From: an uncultured Prevotellaceae bacterium
GTDB lineage: Bacteria > Bacteroidota > Bacteroidia > Bacteroidales > Muribaculaceae
DNA length: 10,963 nt
Assembly (NCBI GenBank): GCA_937892085.1
Contig: CALAVD010000242.1
Location: 1-10,963, forward strand
Direction: 5' to 3'
In this document: in pieces, positions 1 to 5,578 of the stretch
Numbering within the stretch: position 1 is the first letter of the stretch
How the letters are laid out: each line of letters opens with the position of its first letter
Position numbers and translations under genes: made by a program
The notes under the pieces: generated by a model
Seen by the model: only the letters and a program-made list of their open reading frames with translations
The model's database searches: none
What the model was told of the DNA's origin: nothing

Positions 1-91
1 TGTGCTGTAGTGCAACAGGTTAGTGCAGATAATGGGTTTTATCTTAGTTTTGATTGTATTATGTCCTCAAAAGAACCGTCCCTTTGAGGAC
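1..91. repeat. 91-bp direct repeat, left copy
   Basis: Bases 1-91 recur at 3575-3665 in the same orientation with one mismatch (g at 56, c at 3630). The last third (61-91) is most of a REP-like palindrome. The pair encloses the accessory segment described in the summary. Because the window starts exactly at the repeat, the match may extend further left. Seen directly; its origin by duplication, insertion or recombination is inference. Confidence 0.9.
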
Positions 92-93
92 AT
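61..93. repeat. REP-like palindrome, copy 1
   Basis: Perfect 11-bp arms (ATGTCCTCAAA at 61-71 and TTTGAGGACAT at 83-93) flank an 11-nt centre, agaaccgtccc. A second, partial unit follows at once: the 14 bases at 79-92 are repeated at 93-106 with one change. The same unit occurs inverted at 1654-1686 and direct at 3635-3665. The form resembles REP elements mobilised by Y1/RAYT transposases, but no such transposase is in the window. Confidence 0.8.
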
Positions 94-290
94 CCCTTTG
101 AGGACACGGGAGCGTAACCGACGGCGTAGGCACGGCGCGCCAGCAGCTATGGCAGTAGGCATCCTGAGCGTGCCCATAGCACGGCGACATTTGAGGGGAG
201 CGATAGGCGAAGCCGTCAATCGCAGAGGGGCGGGAGTGTGGGTAGTAGGCTTGCCGATAATCCTAAAGTCAATCAGGTAGGCAAGCTAAG
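94..290. other. GC-rich structured intergenic segment
   Basis: This stretch is clearly more GC-rich than the AT-rich operon beside it and contains three nested or adjacent dyads. GACGGC at 120-125 can pair with GCCGTC at 212-217. Inside that, 146-154 (GCTATGGCA) can pair with 171-180, with one bulge. GCTTGCC at 249-255 can pair with GGCAAGC at 280-286. An 85-codon open frame crosses it on the plus strand, but its composition is low-complexity Arg/Gly/Ala and it runs into the REP unit, so I do not call it a gene. It could be a structured RNA or a dispersed repeat; I cannot assign it to a known RNA family. Confidence 0.45.
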
Positions 291-292
291 TC

Positions 293-532
293 TTATTCAA
301 CTTTAGTTTTCTTGTTATTTTCCAGCTCGTCTAATAGAAAACTATATACATATCCTGAAGATTGAAAATACAAACCTGTCTTTGGATTATTAAGTTTCTC
401 AAAGAGACGTGAGGTATATACTGCATCAAAGGCATCCTGTAAAGAAAAACCTCTATCTTCAATCAATCGGGATATCAAATCTTTTACAATATCCTCCTTC
501 ATATTTTGAAACTCCACCTCAGATACCTTCAT
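293..532 (-). CDS. Small protein, third gene of the DUF3791-DUF3990 operon
   Basis: This is a 79-residue acidic, mostly helical protein of no family I recognise. It is the distal gene of a three-gene minus-strand operon. Its first ATG (532-530) lies inside the end of the DUF3990 gene, giving a 14-bp overlap. A second in-frame ATG at 502-500 (residue 11, MKEDIV) lies beyond the DUF3990 stop and has a GAGGTGG purine stretch upstream, so the true product may be 69 residues. Either way it is translationally coupled to the DUF3990 gene. Residues 25-45 look like an amphipathic helix, and the C-terminus is Lys/Glu/Asn-rich. By position it could be the antitoxin or an accessory partner of the ADP-ribosyltransferase-like protein; that is inference only. 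Confidence 0.75.
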   Translation of the reverse strand: MKVSEVEFQNMKEDIVKDLISRLIEDRGFSLQDAFDAVYTSRLFEKLNNPKTGLYFQSSGYVYSFLLDELENNKKTKVE

Positions 533-1004
533 TTTTCAACTTTATCAGTTTGTCAATTGCTCTTTGAGTACAAAAAGCATATTGAAAAGTAATACCTTTA
601 ATATATTGAATACGCTTCAAGAACTCATCAAATGTGATGTAACCTTGTTTTAGCCGAGTAATCTGTGCGCCAATACGATCGTTGGCAATAGGACCATAAA
701 CGATGTCGAAGTCATGTATCGTCAATCCGTTTGGTTCAGTCCTATGATCATAAACGAAATGTGCCCATTCTTCTGAATAGTCATCAAAATGTTTAAAATG
801 AAATTGATTAAGAAGTGACTCATCAAACTCATAAACATTGAGTACGGGTTCAGATTCTTCAAATTCAGCTCTGAATCTTGCCATTTCAATTGCCTGTTCT
901 CTGTCATCAGATAGATAAAAAGCCAGTCCAAAGTCTTTATTGGGCTTTGACTTAGATAGTTCTATCTGAGATATATCAGTTGTTGAGCCATGATAAAGAA
1001 TCAC
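519..1004 (-). CDS. DUF3990 ADP-ribosyltransferase-like protein
   Basis: This 161-residue protein carries the DUF3990 (PF13151) signature. It begins MILYHGST (His5 in the YHGS motif), continues with KDFGLAFYLSDDREQA at residues 23-38, and ends with QYAFCTQRAI at 141-150. This H...Y...Q/E layout matches the ADP-ribosyltransferase fold, so the likely role is modification of a cellular target with NAD, possibly as a toxin. The target is unknown. I chose the GTG start at 1004-1002 rather than the upstream TTG (1028) for two reasons. A near-perfect Shine-Dalgarno (GGAAAGGAGG, 1020-1011) lies six bases before the GTG, and family members start MxLYHGS. The GTG overlaps the DUF3791 stop as GTGA, a classic coupling arrangement. 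The whole operon is AT-rich compared with the core genes. Confidence 0.88.
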   Translation of the reverse strand: MILYHGSTTDISQIELSKSKPNKDFGLAFYLSDDREQAIEMARFRAEFEESEPVLNVYEFDESLLNQFHFKHFDDYSEEWAHFVYDHRTEPNGLTIHDFDIVYGPIANDRIGAQITRLKQGYITFDEFLKRIQYIKGITFQYAFCTQRAIDKLIKLKNEGI

Positions 1005-1237
1005 AATGAACCTCCTTTCCGTTGGCAATAAGATTGTAGAGTTTGTATATTTTCATCTAGAGAAAGTGTGTGCATAATGTTATAGTGCTTATCGCAAAGA
1101 GCAAAAGCGCCATAATAATTTAGGTAACGGTACGCTTGCGCTTCCGAAACCTTACTTCGTGAGGCAAACTCCGATACAAGCAAGATAAAGTATTCTATTT
1201 TATCACTCACTTGACTTGACATATTCACATTGTTCAT
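1001..1237 (-). CDS. DUF3791 family protein, first gene of the DUF3990 operon
   Basis: The product matches DUF3791 (PF12668), a short helical family regularly found beside DUF3990. Hallmarks are a KIEYFILLVSEFA helix, the segment YRYLNYYGAFALCDKHYNIMHT, and a C-terminal helix. An open frame extends up to 1294, but a TAnnTTTG promoter box lies at 1271-1264, so starts upstream of it are unlikely. The ATG at 1237 (78 residues) or at 1222 (73 residues, MSSQVSDKIEY) fits. The stop TGA is shared with the DUF3990 start (GTGA). By analogy with compact toxin-antitoxin operons it may neutralise or deliver the ADP-ribosyltransferase-like protein. No experimental role is known to me. Confidence 0.82.
   Translation of the reverse strand: MNNVNMSSQVSDKIEYFILLVSEFASRSKVSEAQAYRYLNYYGAFALCDKHYNIMHTLSLDENIQTLQSYCQRKGGSL
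1011..1020 (-). promoter_or_regulatory. Strong Shine-Dalgarno that sets the DUF3990 start
   Basis: On the minus strand GGAAAGGAGG ends six bases before the GTG start at 1004. Strong Shine-Dalgarno sites are rare in Bacteroidetes, and most genes in this window show none, so this one suggests the DUF3990 gene came from elsewhere or needs efficient re-initiation after DUF3791. Confidence 0.75.
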
Positions 1238-1263
1238 TATCAGTTTATCATATAACTGTGTTG

Positions 1264-1271
1264 CAAAGGTA
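1264..1271 (-). promoter_or_regulatory. Bacteroidetes -7 box for the DUF3791-DUF3990 operon
   Basis: The minus strand reads TACCTTTG followed by CAAC, matching the Bacteroidetes -7 consensus TAnnTTTG. Initiation would fall near 1257, 20-35 bases before the two candidate ATGs. I see no clear TTTG -33 box at the expected distance, so this is a partial match. Confidence 0.55.
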
Positions 1272-1339
1272 ATCATAATTTTAAGATTTCCCATTATCCT
1301 TAATTCCGCAGCACTTTAGTTTAACAAACTTTATAACAT

Positions 1340-1364
1340 CCTGAGCAACAAAATGTTGCCCAGG
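1340..1364. repeat. Palindrome at the left side of the IS1380-like remnant
   Basis: CCTGAGCAACA (1340-1350) and TGTTGCCCAGG (1354-1364) form an 11-bp stem with one mismatch and an AAA loop. It lies 70 bases before the transposase start and probably belongs to the element's left end. The right end is missing, so inverted repeats and a target duplication cannot be checked. Confidence 0.6.
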
Positions 1365-1434
1365 ATTTTGTCATGTCAGAAATTTCACCTAATTTAGTGC
1401 TACTAAAAACAAACCAAGCAAAATCTCTGGTGAC

Positions 1435-1680
1435 ATGGCAAAAGTACAAATAAAAAACGAGAAAATCACACCTTTCGGTGGAATTTATTTTGTGACCAAA
1501 CAGTTTAAGCCCATCGAGCGTGCCATCGACGAGTATCTTGGCCGCCGCTGCGTGTCGGTCGGCTACCAGTACGGCGAGATTGTGCGCGCGATGATGTGCA
1601 ACTTCTGCGGCGGCGACCGCACCGAGGACATCAACGACATCGAGGTCGAGACCATGTCCTCAAAGGGACGGTTCTTTTGA
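1435..1680 (+). pseudogene. Truncated IS1380-family transposase (N-terminal remnant)
   Basis: Residues 1-73 are the N-terminal end of an IS1380/IS4-type transposase. Typical features are the start MAKVQIKNEKITPFGG, a helix with a conserved IDEYLG, GYQYGEIVRAMM around residues 43-54, and a CGGDRTEDI segment at 58-66. Complete family members run to roughly 400-450 residues and carry a DDE catalytic core, all of which is absent here. From residue 74 on, the frame is encoded by the REP palindrome at 1654-1686 and then stops, so the protein cannot transpose. The GC-rich body contrasts with the AT-rich surroundings, which marks it as foreign. It is a dead insertion sequence, cut either by REP insertion or by recombination at the REP. 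Confidence 0.85.
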
Positions 1681-1686
1681 GGACAT
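1654..1686. repeat. REP-like palindrome, copy 2 (inverted)
   Basis: This is the exact reverse complement of 61-93, including the 11-bp arms (1654-1664 and 1676-1686). It sits exactly at the break in the IS1380 transposase frame. A partial unit (TGTCCTCAAAAG at 1721-1732) follows in the opposite orientation 35 bases later, so the pair resembles a head-to-head REP doublet. Confidence 0.85.
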
Positions 1687-1964
1687 GTTGTGCTTAGAGG
1701 AAGAGTTTTTGTTCATAATTTGTCCTCAAAAGTGCCGCTCTGAAGATTAATACTACGGATTAATCTGATTGTTCTGACTCTTTGAATCAGGCACAGAATA
1801 TAAACCACAGATTAAACAGATTAAACGGATTTTTTTGCAGCAACTTTTTAGATATAAGTGCATTGAGGTAAACGGCAACGCACTTTTTTCTTGCGTTATG
1901 GCTCGATAAAATTCTGACATTAACCCGAATTGGCAAAAATGCGCGTTATGTTTCCTTGATTCCC
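1687..1964. other. Non-coding stretch with repeat debris
   Basis: I see no gene here. It holds the partial REP unit at 1721-1732 and a 19-bp sequence at 1752-1770 that recurs exactly at 5501-5519. It also has an AT-rich block with the related motifs acagatta and acagattaaac at 1806-1827. A 71-codon minus-strand frame (1753-1968) has no recognisable features and is not called. Confidence 0.6.
1752..1770. repeat. Dispersed 19-bp repeat, copy A
   Basis: actacggattaatctgatt is identical to 5501-5519. Both copies lie in AT-rich intergenic DNA next to further ATTAATC/GATTAA motifs, which suggests a dispersed intergenic repeat. Confidence 0.7.
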
Positions 1965-2092
1965 TCATAAAAATGTCGAGAATTACAATTATATGCTCAT
2001 AAAATTGTACTTTTTGACAATTATATGCTCATAAAAGTGTAAAAACTCTTGCACATTCCATCATAAAAGTGTAATTTTGCTGTGTAAAATAA
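1965..2092 (+). repeat. Four phased 32-bp repeats upstream of the ATPase gene
   Basis: The motif TCATAAAAnTGT begins at 1965, 1997, 2029 and 2061, exactly 32 bp apart each time. Units two and three also share a longer block upstream of the motif (acaattatatgctcataaaa at 1985-2004 and 2017-2036). The last copy lies between the -33 and -7 boxes of the ATPase promoter. A spacing of 32 bp is close to three helical turns, so a regulator bound at each site would face the same side of the DNA. An operator array is therefore the simplest reading. It is not CRISPR, since the units have no uniform spacers. Confidence 0.8.
2048..2079 (+). promoter_or_regulatory. Promoter of the AAA/DUF4143 ATPase gene
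   Basis: CTTG at 2048-2051, 20 bases, then TAATTTTG at 2072-2079 fits the Bacteroidetes promoter (TTTG, about 20, TAnnTTTG) with one mismatch in the -33 box. Initiation near 2086 would leave a leader of about 20 bases before the ATG at 2106. The fourth 32-bp repeat overlaps it. Confidence 0.65.
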
Positions 2093-2105
2093 ATTTTCAG
2101 AGATT

Positions 2106-3419
2106 ATGAAACGACTTATTTACAGCAAATTGCTTGAATGGAAGAACCGCAGTGACCACAAGCCATTAGTCCTTGAGGGCGCAAGGCAGGTGGGGAAGAC
2201 TTATATATTGCAAGAATTTGGCAGGAATGAGTTTGAGAACATGGTGTATGTAAATTGCGAGAATAACGATGCCATAAAGCAGCTTTTTGCTATAGATTTC
2301 AACATTGAGCGCATCTTGCATGGCCTTGAGGCATATTCTTTGCAAAAGATTGTTCCTGGCAAGACTCTGCTTTTCCTTGATGAAATTCAAGAGCTGCCAA
2401 GTGGTGTAGCGTCGCTAAAATATTTTTGTGAGGATGCTCGCAGCTTGCATGTCGCCGTTGCCGGCTCGTTGCTGGGAATCTTTAACCTGCAAGGACAGTC
2501 GTTTCCTGTGGGCAAAGTTGAGACACTGCGATTATATCCCATGACTTTTGAGGAATTCTTGATGGCTCGGGGAAAACAGCAGCTTGCCGATGTGCTCCAA
2601 AGCCTTGACTGGACTATTATCAATCCATTGCACAACATTTTTGTCGAGGAGTTGAGGCTTTATTATTTTGTTGGAGGAATGCCAGAGGCAGTGGCCAAAT
2701 ATATTGAGAGTGCCGACACATCTCGTGTAAGAGCTATCCACAATGAGATTTTGAATGCCTACGTGCGTGACTTTGCCAAGCATGCCGCAAATGAGACTCA
2801 ACGAGTGCGTCTTGTGTGGGATTCAGTGCCCGAGCATCTGGCACGTGAGAACAAGAAATTCATTTTTGGTGCGGTGAAATCTGGGGGAAGGGCAAGCTAT
2901 TTCGACAACGCTTTGCAATGGCTGCAAGATGCGGGGCTAATCTATAAGGTTGAGAACATTAGTCAAGTGGAATTGCCGTTTAAATTTTTTTCTAACCGCG
3001 ACATTTTCAAGGTCTATATGCTTGACGTGGGTTTGCTTGGTGCTATGACTCTTGCTTCGCCCGACGAGATGCTTGTGAAGGATAATGTGTTTAGCAGTTT
3101 TAAGGGTGCTTTTACTGAGAATTATGTACTTGGGCAGATGAAAGCAATAGAGAATATTCACACATATTATTATAGTAAACCAAACTCAACACTTGAGGTT
3201 GATTTCCTGTGTCAACTCAATAGCCTGATTGTGCCTATCGAAGTTAAGGCTGAGGTGAATGTCAGGTCCAAATCGCTGGCTACATTCTCCAAGACGCATA
3301 GTGCCAAAGTCGCTCAAGCGTTGCGATTCTCAATGCAGCCCCACATTGACCAAGGCTGGATGCAGAATGTGCCGCTCTATGCCGTAGAGGCGTTTATGAA
3401 GGGAAATTTTGAGGCGTAA
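2106..3419 (+). CDS. AAA+ ATPase with C-terminal DUF4143 nuclease-like domain
   Basis: This 437-residue protein has the AAA_14 (PF13173) plus DUF4143 (PF13635) layout at full family length. The Walker A motif is GARQVGKTY (25-33, Lys31), the Walker B is LLFLDEIQ (88-95), and a sensor-like AVAGSLLG lies near 116-123. The C-terminal half ends in a PD-(D/E)XK-like core: Asp366 in EVDF, then Glu379 and Lys381 in IEVKA, after FTENYVLGQ. There is no signal peptide or membrane segment, so it should act in the cytoplasm. The family is abundant in gut Bacteroidales and its role is not established; mobile-element or defence-type functions have been suggested by context. It is the only long plus-strand gene here. 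The leader repeats before it and the 23-bp repeats after it suggest the gene travels as a unit. The intact catalytic motifs argue that it is functional. Confidence 0.93.
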   Translation: MKRLIYSKLLEWKNRSDHKPLVLEGARQVGKTYILQEFGRNEFENMVYVNCENNDAIKQLFAIDFNIERILHGLEAYSLQKIVPGKTLLFLDEIQELPSGVASLKYFCEDARSLHVAVAGSLLGIFNLQGQSFPVGKVETLRLYPMTFEEFLMARGKQQLADVLQSLDWTIINPLHNIFVEELRLYYFVGGMPEAVAKYIESADTSRVRAIHNEILNAYVRDFAKHAANETQRVRLVWDSVPEHLARENKKFIFGAVKSGGRASYFDNALQWLQDAGLIYKVENISQVELPFKFFSNRDIFKVYMLDVGLLGAMTLASPDEMLVKDNVFSSFKGAFTENYVLGQMKAIENIHTYYYSKPNSTLEVDFLCQLNSLIVPIEVKAEVNVRSKSLATFSKTHSAKVAQALRFSMQPHIDQGWMQNVPLYAVEAFMKGNFEA

Positions 3420-3424
3420 TACGA

Positions 3425-3493
3425 GCCAAATGACCGAACGGTTTTGCGCCAAATGCCCGAATGAAATCCAGCCAAACGACCGAAAAATGTTCA
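3425..3493 (+). repeat. Three 23-bp tandem repeats after the ATPase stop
   Basis: Units start at 3425, 3448 and 3471, each with the core GCCAAAnGnCCGAA followed by a variable tail. They begin five bases after the ATPase stop codon. Seen directly; the function is unknown. The last unit runs into a small hairpin (3484-3502). Confidence 0.75.
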
Positions 3494-3502
3494 AAACATT
3501 TT
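3484..3502 (+). terminator. Possible weak terminator of the ATPase gene
   Basis: AAAATGTT (3484-3491) and AACATTTT (3495-3502) form an 8-bp AT-rich stem with a 3-nt loop, about 65 bases after the ATPase stop. A T-rich end follows (TTGATTATT). The stem is weak, so termination is only possible. Confidence 0.35.
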
Positions 3503-3518
3503 GATTATTAAGGCTATA

Positions 3519-3568
3519 ATCACAACAAAACAACAACCGCGCCACTCATGGTTGTGATGCGGTTGTTG
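3519..3568. repeat. Interleaved inverted repeats
   Basis: ATCACAAC (3519-3526) is complementary to GTTGTGAT (3551-3558). CAACAACCGC (3531-3540) is complementary to GCGGTTGTTG (3559-3568). The order A-B-A'-B' means only one stem can form easily at a time. It borders the right 91-bp repeat and may mark the edge of the accessory segment. Confidence 0.5.
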
Positions 3569-3574
3569 ATGCGT

Positions 3575-3665
3575 TGTGCTGTAGTGCAACAGGTTAGTGC
3601 AGATAATGGGTTTTATCTTAGTTTTGATTCTATTATGTCCTCAAAAGAACCGTCCCTTTGAGGAC
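3575..3665. repeat. 91-bp direct repeat, right copy
   Basis: Matches 1-91 at 90 of 91 positions, in the same orientation. It ends exactly at the break in the kinase gene: bases 3666 onward are kinase, bases 3665 and below are repeat. Confidence 0.92.
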
Positions 3666-4196
3666 GAGTTGCTCGGGAGCTGCAAAGCTGTCGGTGCGCC
3701 CCATGGTGTCGGCAAAGGTGTCGGTGTAGCAGAAGCCTAAGTCGGTGAGCTTCGGCTCGTTACCCACTCGGGTGATGAGGATATTGTCGGGCTTGAGGTC
3801 GAGGTGAACAATCTGGTGGGAGTGTAGATAGTCAAGCACGTCGAGGAGCCCGCTGAGCAGGCGAGTCACGTTGTTGCGGCTCTTGAAGAAATCGGGGTTT
3901 TGCTCAGCAAAGTCGTTGAGTGTGATGCCATCAACCCACTCGGTGAGCAGGTAGTCGTCGCCGCAGGCTAAATATCTCACTAAGTGTGGGTGGTCGAGGT
4001 TATAGCCCGTCTCAAACTCCTTGTGCAGAGCCGCCACATAGCGCGGATTGGTGCGCAGTTCAGGCTTTAGGCGCTTGAGGAAGTTCAGCTTGCCGTAGAG
4101 CTTCACCTTGTAGCACTCGCATGTGGAGCCACTCACGTCAAGCGGCTCGGCATTGTCGATGATGTCTTGTCTTTGTGAGAAATGCGAGGTGTCCAT
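3633..4196 (-). pseudogene. Hanks-type Ser/Thr protein kinase, 3' end replaced by a REP unit
   Basis: Residues 1-177 are a eukaryotic-like kinase domain. A likely ATP-binding lysine is Lys41 (FLKRL), and the helix-C glutamate is in HKEFE (59-63). The catalytic loop is HLDLKPDN (131-138), a variant of HRD with Asp133 kept. The metal site is TDLG (151-154) in place of DFG, and the APE motif is APEQL (173-177). Immediately after that the frame enters the REP palindrome and ends at residue 187. Kinase subdomains IX-XI, normally about 80-100 more residues, are therefore missing and the fold should be incomplete. The start at 4196 lies 3 bases after the stop of the preceding gene, so it was the last known member of a tight operon. 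The lost half could lie to the left of base 1 if the accessory segment inserted here. Confidence 0.85.
3635..3665. repeat. REP-like palindrome, copy 3
   Basis: Same unit as 61-93, but lacking the last two bases of the right arm at the kinase junction (TTTGAGGAC at 3657-3665, then kinase sequence). It supplies the last ten codons and the stop of the kinase frame. Confidence 0.85.
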
Positions 4197-4199
4197 TTC

Positions 4200-4750
4200 T
4201 TACAAAAGTTTAAAAATGACGCCTTGCTGCTTGCCGGCGGTGAAAGTGCCTAACGATGTGCCGTCGCGCAGCACCTCGCTCACGAGCAGCGGATAGCCAT
4301 GCACTATGTGATCAATTTGCAACATATCCCCCACCCGCAGCTTGCCGTTCTCGCTCTCTAATACCACGAATGAGTTGTCACATATATGTTTAATGACTAA
4401 TTTGCGGTTTGGAAGATAGGATATTTCAATCCTTGCGTCGGGCTTTAGTTGCGCCGCGTGCAGCTCGGTAATGGCCTCGTTGAAGTCGGAATTACCCGCC
4501 TCGTTGTCGAGCAGGCTGAGGGCTTCCCAGTTGTCGTGGCCCAGGTATTGCGCAATGATGTTGAGTGTGGCAGTGCGTGGCTCGCGCTCGTCGTTGATAA
4601 AGCCGAGCAGTCGTTTGAGAGTGTTGACTCCCACATGCTCGCCATTTTGGTTTCGATGTCAAGGGCGAGCACGGCACAGTCGCCAGGTGTAGCGAGCTCA
4701 CGGCAGCATTGCTTGGCGAGCAGGTCTTTGATAAAAGGTGATAATCTCAT
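4200..4750 (-). pseudogene. XRE-like N-terminal regulator/adaptor, single-base frameshift
   Basis: Two overlapping frames make one gene. Residues MRLSPFIKDLLAKQ...LALDIETK are read from 4750. A second frame continues from 4634 with GVNTLKRLLGFINDEREPRT and runs to 4200. Restoring one A in the A4 run on the coding strand (t4645-t4648 as given) joins them into 183 residues reading DIETKNGEHVGVNTL. The N-terminal segment (TLKRLLGF, then TLNIIAQYLGHDNWEAL) follows a Bacteroidetes pattern of an XRE-like helical region. The rest is a beta-rich domain with no family I recognise. It sits 4 bases after the secreted-protein gene and 3 bases before the kinase, so it likely works with them as regulator or substrate. 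The indel may be real decay or an assembly error in a homopolymer. Confidence 0.8.
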
Positions 4751-4754
4751 TATA

Positions 4755-5444
4755 TTACATGTTATCGAACGAGGCGATGATTTGCTGCCACTGCTTGGGG
4801 AGCTTGGCGAGTTTGTTGGTTCTTGTCTTCACTTTGCCTGCCGATTGCGGACCGTAGTAGTCATCGCCCTCAAAGAGGGTGTATTTTGTGGTTACGCCAT
4901 TATCAGCTTGCTCGCTCGGGTCGCTGAACACCATGAGCGACTCGATGACTTCAAGTGCGTTGCCGTTCCATCGCATCATCTTGTAGAAGGTGCTGCTTGC
5001 TCCGCCCGAGTTCATGCCCACCCAGGTCTTGCTCTTGGGGTTGACGATGAAGTAGCCGTTGAGCGCCTCGCCGTCCATGGGCACAAACTCGTTGCGCTTG
5101 TCGCTCCATAGCAGGATGGTGCTGTAATTGCGCGCTGTGGCGGGTCCCACCATGATGTCGAGATTGCCGTCGAAGTTGGCGTCAAAGTAATGCAGGCCGC
5201 CGCCTGTCACTTCGCAGCTGATGGTCTGTGCCAGCTCGCGAGCGCGGTAGATGTTTACGGTGTAGCTGCCATCGTCCTCGTTCTGTTCGGTTGTCGCCTT
5301 GAAGTAGGATGGACTGGTGGGGCAGTCGAGCACATTGTAGTAACCGTTTTTGTCAACTGTTGGGTGGAAGGCGTTTTGCGCCGTCACGGTAGTGGTGCTC
5401 ATAGCGGCTACCGCTATAGCGATGAGAGAAAGAATTTTTTTCAT
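4755..5444 (-). CDS. Secreted protein with calcium-binding-like loop, first gene of the kinase operon
   Basis: This 229-residue protein has a clear signal peptide: MKK, a hydrophobic core, and a V-T-A cleavage site near residue 22. There is no lipobox cysteine, so it should be periplasmic or secreted. The segment FDANFDGNLDIMVG (87-100) has the spacing DxNxDGxxxD seen in FG-GAP/VCBS-type calcium loops, which suggests a small beta-rich binding protein. I cannot name the family. It is followed after four bases by the adaptor gene and then the kinase, so all three are probably one transcript. I found no TAnnTTTG box upstream between 5445 and 5530, and the start has no strong Shine-Dalgarno. Whether its product is sensed by the kinase is inference. 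Confidence 0.85.
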   Translation of the reverse strand: MKKILSLIAIAVAAMSTTTVTAQNAFHPTVDKNGYYNVLDCPTSPSYFKATTEQNEDDGSYTVNIYRARELAQTISCEVTGGGLHYFDANFDGNLDIMVGPATARNYSTILLWSDKRNEFVPMDGEALNGYFIVNPKSKTWVGMNSGGASSTFYKMMRWNGNALEVIESLMVFSDPSEQADNGVTTKYTLFEGDDYYGPQSAGKVKTRTNKLAKLPKQWQQIIASFDNM

Positions 5445-5500
5445 AATAATGATAATTAGTCATTTATAATAATTCACATTTCAGAGTCCGCTTGAGAAAA

Positions 5501-5519
5501 ACTACGGATTAATCTGATT
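5501..5519. repeat. Dispersed 19-bp repeat, copy B
   Basis: Identical to 1752-1770. Here it lies in the gap between the thioesterase gene and the secreted-protein gene, with a related ttagtctga motif at 5522 and 5563. Nothing else is recognisable in this gap (5445-5578). Confidence 0.7.
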
Positions 5520-5578
5520 TTTTAGTCTGTTGATTATCAATGAGAAACAATTCGTTTTAATTAGTCTGATTAATGTGC

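Noticed and set aside
23..280. 85-codon plus-strand frame across the left repeat and GC-rich segment
   Set aside because: It is encoded partly by the REP palindrome and by a low-complexity GC-rich stretch, has no recognisable domain, and no promoter or ribosome-binding site.
1753..1968. 71-codon minus-strand frame upstream of the ATPase
   Set aside because: It is made of AT-rich repeat debris, starts inside the phased repeats, and has no family features.
1965..2092. Regular 32-bp repeats as a CRISPR array
   Set aside because: The conserved core is only about 12 bases, the units abut without distinct spacers, there are no cas genes, and the last unit is inside a promoter.
3519..3568. RNA pseudoknot from interleaved stems
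   Set aside because: The A-B-A'-B' order fits a pseudoknot on paper, but the connecting loop before B' has zero bases and could not span an 8-bp stem, so both stems forming together is unlikely.
4634..4660. Programmed ribosomal frameshift in the adaptor gene
   Set aside because: No slippery heptamer followed by a stem or pseudoknot is evident. A simple loss of one A from a homopolymer explains the break.
4449..5111. 220-codon plus-strand frame
   Set aside because: It is the antisense shadow of the secreted-protein and adaptor genes, which have signal peptide, motif and operon support.
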